From NCBI GenBank assembly GCA_949285735.1, contig CASEAQ010000002.1:1-64000 (forward strand): 64,000 nt of DNA. Reading direction: 5' to 3'. The stretch's first letter is position 1; each line of letters opens with the position of its first letter. The position numbers were made by a program, and so were the translations under genes. This document shows positions 61,385 to 64,000 of this stretch, piece by piece. This DNA is from an uncultured Bacteroidales bacterium. GTDB lineage: Bacteria > Bacteroidota > Bacteroidia > Bacteroidales > Muribaculaceae. The notes beneath the pieces were generated by a model. That model was not told the DNA's origin. It searched no databases and was given only the letters and a program-made list of their open reading frames with translations.

Positions 61385-61398
61385 GATATTCGTCCTCC

Positions 61399-62253
61399 TT
61401 ATGGTACCATTTTCATTATGTCGAGCACGAGTATTCCCTCTGCTCCTGCATTTTTGAGTCGCGTCACTATATCCCAAAATTGGGATTCCTGTATCACCGA
61501 GTGAACCGAACACCAGTTTTCGTCGGCAAGCGGCAAGATGGTGGGGCTTTTAATGCCTGGCAAGATGGCGATTACTTCGCTGAGCCGTGTGCGTGGCACG
61601 TTCATAAGCAGGTATTTATTGCCGTCGGCAGCTTTTACTGCCTTGAATCTGAAAATCAGGTCGTCGAGTATCGCTTGTTTCTCGGCTGGTAACGGCTTCA
61701 GCCCACCTATCAGCACGGCTTGCGAATCAATCACTTTCTCGACTTCGGCAAGATTGTTGCTCACGAGCGTGCTACCCGACGACACGATGTCGAAGATGCC
61801 GTCGGCAAGCCCTATTCCAGGGGCAATCTCCACCGAGCCGCTTATGACGTGTATGTCGGCTGTTATTCCATTCTGGTCGAGATACTCCTTCAGGATATTG
61901 GGGTAGGAGGTGGCAATCTTCTTGCCGTTGAACCACTGTCGTCCGGGATAGTCTATTTCACGTGGAATGGCGAGCGACAACCTGCAACGGCTGAAGCCGA
62001 GGGGGTGGATTGTTTCTACCCGTTGGCGTTTTTCGAGCACTTCGTTCAAGCCCACTATACCCACGTCGGCAGTTCCTGTGGCGACCGAGTCGGGAATGTC
62101 GTCGTCTCGCAGATATAGGATTTCGACGGGGAAGTTGCGTGATGCAACCAGCAACGTGCGTTTCACGGCAGGGAACTTTATACCTGCCTGAGCGATAAGC
62201 TCCATTGTCTCTTCGTAGAGTCGTCCTTTTGATTGGACTGCAATTCTAAGCAT
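61399..62253 (-). CDS. hisG: ATP phosphoribosyltransferase, long form
   Basis: A 284-residue enzyme for the first committed step of histidine synthesis. The catalytic part begins LRIAVQSKGRLYEETMELIAQAGI, with DSVATGTADVGIVGLNEVLE and the PRPP loop GSVEIAPGIGLADGIFDIVSSGSTLVSNNL. Residues about 215-284 form the C-terminal ACT-like regulatory domain of long HisG (KYLLMNVPRTRLSEVIAILPGIKSPTILPLA), so feedback inhibition by histidine is expected. Transcription is additionally controlled by the attenuator upstream (62331-62570). Confidence 0.96.
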   Translation of the reverse strand: MLRIAVQSKGRLYEETMELIAQAGIKFPAVKRTLLVASRNFPVEILYLRDDDIPDSVATGTADVGIVGLNEVLEKRQRVETIHPLGFSRCRLSLAIPREIDYPGRQWFNGKKIATSYPNILKEYLDQNGITADIHVISGSVEIAPGIGLADGIFDIVSSGSTLVSNNLAEVEKVIDSQAVLIGGLKPLPAEKQAILDDLIFRFKAVKAADGNKYLLMNVPRTRLSEVIAILPGIKSPTILPLADENWCSVHSVIQESQFWDIVTRLKNAGAEGILVLDIMKMVP

Positions 62254-62290
62254 CTTCGTTTTCGTTTTGGATTTCTATTGCTTTCGCCTG

Positions 62291-62368
62291 TTGCCCGAAG
62301 TTTTGGAGTTTTGGAGGTGTACATCGGAAACAAGAAACGCCGACCTCCCTTCTTTGAGTTTCGGGCAA
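62291..62368 (-). promoter_or_regulatory. Second complementary pair in the his leader
   Basis: On the minus strand TTGCCCGAA (62368-62360), located in the loop of the terminator hairpin, is the exact complement of TTCGGGCAA (62299-62291) further downstream and 38 nt before hisG. It could form a pseudoknot with, or an alternative to, the terminator. Confidence 0.5.
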
Positions 62369-62375
62369 GTCGGCG
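62331..62375 (-). terminator. his operon attenuator terminator
   Basis: On the minus strand CGCCGAC (62375-62369) pairs with GTCGGCG (62344-62338), extended inside by CCC/GGG, followed by TTTCTTGTTT. It stands between the leader peptide and hisG. The 5' arm also pairs with the leader peptide coding sequence. Confidence 0.75.
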
Positions 62376-62436
62376 AATTGATGTTTTAACTTAATTTTGA
62401 ATGACAGTGTGTATGGATATTTTTTATTTTGTCGAT

Positions 62437-62499
62437 TCATATTGCCATACATCGCCTCGCCGCAGCCTCGAATGGATTGCAGTGATGATGTAGATGCAT
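62437..62499 (-). CDS. Histidine leader peptide of the his operon
   Basis: A 20-codon frame, ATG at 62499 to TGA at 62437, starting Met-His-Leu-His-His-His: four His in the first six codons. It lies 34 nt after a perfect promoter and is followed by the attenuator. Codons 13-17 contain CGGCGAGGCGATG, which can pair with CATCAATTCGCCG (62383-62371), including the terminator 5' arm. A ribosome stalled at the His codons would leave this free (antitermination); one reaching the stop would cover it (termination). Confidence 0.75.
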   Translation of the reverse strand: MHLHHHCNPFEAAARRCMAI

Positions 62500-62539
62500 A
62501 TATAAGTCACAAAATATCATTTCTCACATATTTATGCCG

Positions 62540-62570
62540 CAAATATAATAGTTTTTCCATGCGCCACAAA
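62540..62570 (-). promoter_or_regulatory. Promoter of the his operon
   Basis: On the minus strand a TTTTG (62570-62566) is followed after about 18-19 nt by TATATTTG (62547-62540), the full Bacteroidota pattern. Transcription would begin near 62533, just ahead of the leader peptide. Confidence 0.75.
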
Positions 62571-62616
62571 ATTCTCTGCCTCTTTTTTATAATTCCACCC
62601 AAAAAAATCTAAAAAA

Positions 62617-63580
62617 TCAAATTCCAAACACCTCTGACAGAATTTCGTCAATCCTTTTGATAAAGCTGCTGTCTTTGGTGGTTATGCTTTTGCGATATAA
62701 TTGCTCAATTTCCGATTTGGCAGTGGTTGGTATAAGTTCCAAATCTAATACAAAACTGTGGTTCAAGTCGTTTGGCTCGAACTTCTGCAATCCGTTTCCG
62801 TATTCTCTTGCATTGTCGTTGAATATGCTATGTGCTGTTTCACTTAGCAGGTATGCAAGAAACAAATCGATTGATATTTCGCTGAATTGTTCTGTATTTA
62901 AGTAGAGGCAGTGAAATGTTGTAAGGTTGGAAACGTTGGCAAGGTTGCGAACAAACCGCAACCCGTTACGGTTGAATACCGATACCCAAATTGGTGCGGG
63001 AGGGCGTTTCTCAAGTGCATACCAAGGGTTGCGTTTCGACGTAAGGTGTTTTTTGTTTATTCCATCTGTTTCACCTTGCTTGATGTAGGCGGTGGTGTTT
63101 TCACTTTTTGAGTTTTCGGCATTCAGCAAAAACACTTTTTTGTCGTTGCTTTTTAATTTGTTGAAGTCGTCGAGTGTGAATATATTTCCTTTTACGTCGG
63201 CACTACGGCAGATGCATGGGAGCAGGCATTCTTCTCCAATACCATATTCACGGGCTTTGCTCATGTTGAATGTAAAGAAGTCGTTTGCCCCAGTTGCAAT
63301 GCCTCTCATCACCTTGGCATATTTGCTGAAAGGTACAAGGTTGTTGTATCGAGGACTGTTCTGCCCTTGATAGTAAACCTTCCATTTGGTATCTGCCGAC
63401 AAGTCGCTGTTATTGTATGATTTTGATAACGGGTGAATTGCAGGATATGAATTTATTACCTCGTATGCTTTATGCAAGTCGGTTGCCGAATGTATGTTGG
63501 CAAATTGTACTTGGTTAGCTTGCCCATCGTTTGCGCATAGGATTATACATGCGGTTGTTATGGAGTCGTCAAATACATTT
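62617..63580 (-). pseudogene. 3' fragment of a gamma/Eco57I-type DNA adenine methyltransferase
   Basis: About 320 codons read in one frame to the stop at 62617, from roughly [19 protein letters not shown] (near 63578). The content (NNLVPFSKYAKVMRGIATGANDFFTF, LLPCICRSADVKGN, NPWYALEKRPPAPIWVSVFNRNGLRFVRN, LFLAYLLSETAHSIFNDNAREYGNGLQKFEPNDL) is the target-recognition half of N6-adenine methyltransferases of the TaqI/Eco57I kind. The catalytic half with the SAM-binding and NPPY motifs is missing: upstream sequence switches directly to an endonuclease-like 3' end. It may be expressed as a stub but cannot methylate. Confidence 0.7.
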
Positions 63581-63974
63581 CTATGTCCAAGTATGCAGTG
63601 CCGCCATTGAATGTGACATAAAACAGCAGTCGTCCTCTGTCCATTTCTTTGCGGACGCTTTTGTGCGATGGTTCATCAACTTTTGAGGCAATTTCTATTC
63701 CCTCTCGCGACTTGATTTTGATAGTGGTTTTATTTTGGTTTTTAGTGTCGGCTTCGACCGAAAAAATGATGCCTTCGTTGTCGGGATTGGAAATAATTGC
63801 CAGTATATTCTCAAATGATATTCCATAAATTTTATCGAAAAACACTTGAAAATAGAAGTGAGGAACATTGAAAGTTTCAATCCATTTATACACCACCTTT
63901 AAGTCTTCAACTTTGGGGGTGATAGACAGATAGTCGCGTTGCTGCACCTTCTTTATGGCATGGCTTATTATTGG
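63558..63974 (-). pseudogene. 3' fragment of a type II restriction endonuclease (AccI-like?)
   Basis: An open frame of about 139 codons limited upstream by TAA at 63975 and lacking an ATG; the first usable codon is GTG at 63947. It reads [65 protein letters not shown], and [20 protein letters not shown], then six stray residues to TAA. The pattern reminds me of the C-terminal part of AccI-family endonucleases (whole proteins about 365 residues), but I am not certain of the family. Its end abuts the methyltransferase fragment. Confidence 0.5.
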
Positions 63975-64000
63975 TTATGAAGTTGGAACTTGCTTGTGTG

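Noticed and set aside
1-64000. CRISPR arrays, rRNA and tRNA genes
   Set aside because: I saw no regularly spaced direct repeats and no cloverleaf-like or rRNA sequence on either strand.

Overview
This 64 kb window looks like the chromosome of a gut-type member of Bacteroidota, order Bacteroidales, possibly Muribaculaceae; the family is a guess. Evidence: start codons lack Shine-Dalgarno sequences, and about twenty genes are preceded by the Bacteroidota -7 box TAnnTTTG, several with TTG or TTTG about 19-20 nt upstream. There is also a TonB-dependent receptor, many SPII lipoproteins, fused System II cytochrome c biogenesis, and the hemD-rnpA-yidD cluster. I found no rRNA, tRNA or CRISPR array.

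Layout. 1-382: AT-rich, edge-truncated ATPase. 0.4-4.5 kb: DUF4271 protein, hemD, rnpA, yidD, TatD-like hydrolase, a GT2 glycosyltransferase and a 50-residue YqaE/Pmp3 protein. 4.5-10.9 kb (minus): TonB-dependent receptor, mutS, MATE exporter. 11.1-18.4 kb: a probable iron/haem module of porin, imelysin lipoprotein, di-haem oxidoreductase lipoprotein and fused CcsB/CcsA, facing a secreted Cys/His-rich protein. 18.5-24.1 kb: two glycosyltransferases, an I9-like lipoprotein, aroK, an AAA/DUF4143 ATPase and RNase H. 24.1-29.6 kb: a zinc-ribbon/tail-anchored pair, a frameshifted DUF3791-type remnant, an acetyltransferase-like protein, a lipoprotein and an orphan tyrosine recombinase. 29.8-38.7 kb: rbfA, a Lol-type permease, tadA, yifB, an esterase, an HNH protein, a TlpA-like thioredoxin and a DbpA-like helicase. 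38.8-48.6 kb: acyl-CoA synthetase with an XRE-cupin regulator, a TPR protein, cobalamin adenosyltransferase with a LOG protein, membrane pyrophosphatase, an AI-2E-family transporter and TatA. 49.0-57.9 kb: a 1409-residue CoA-dehydratase activase with a TetR regulator, a lipoprotein, an Fe-alcohol dehydrogenase and a second MATE. 57.9-62.6 kb: hisGDCB behind a histidine attenuator. 62.6-64.0 kb: a collapsed restriction-modification locus.

Most unusual signals. (1) A 5'-leader element occurs three times (aroK, the AI-2E transporter and, shortened, rbfA). Each starts 7-9 nt after a TAnnTTTG promoter and ends 8-15 nt before the start codon. The termini are complementary, there is a second competing CAGCTTCT copy, and the two long copies share a central hairpin. 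It looks like an undescribed cis-regulatory RNA, or a mobile element with extraordinary site preference. (2) The hisG leader encodes a small peptide with His-Leu-His-His-His and has matching terminator and antiterminator helices. (3) The secreted Cys/His-rich protein lies beside the di-haem/imelysin/cytochrome-maturation genes.
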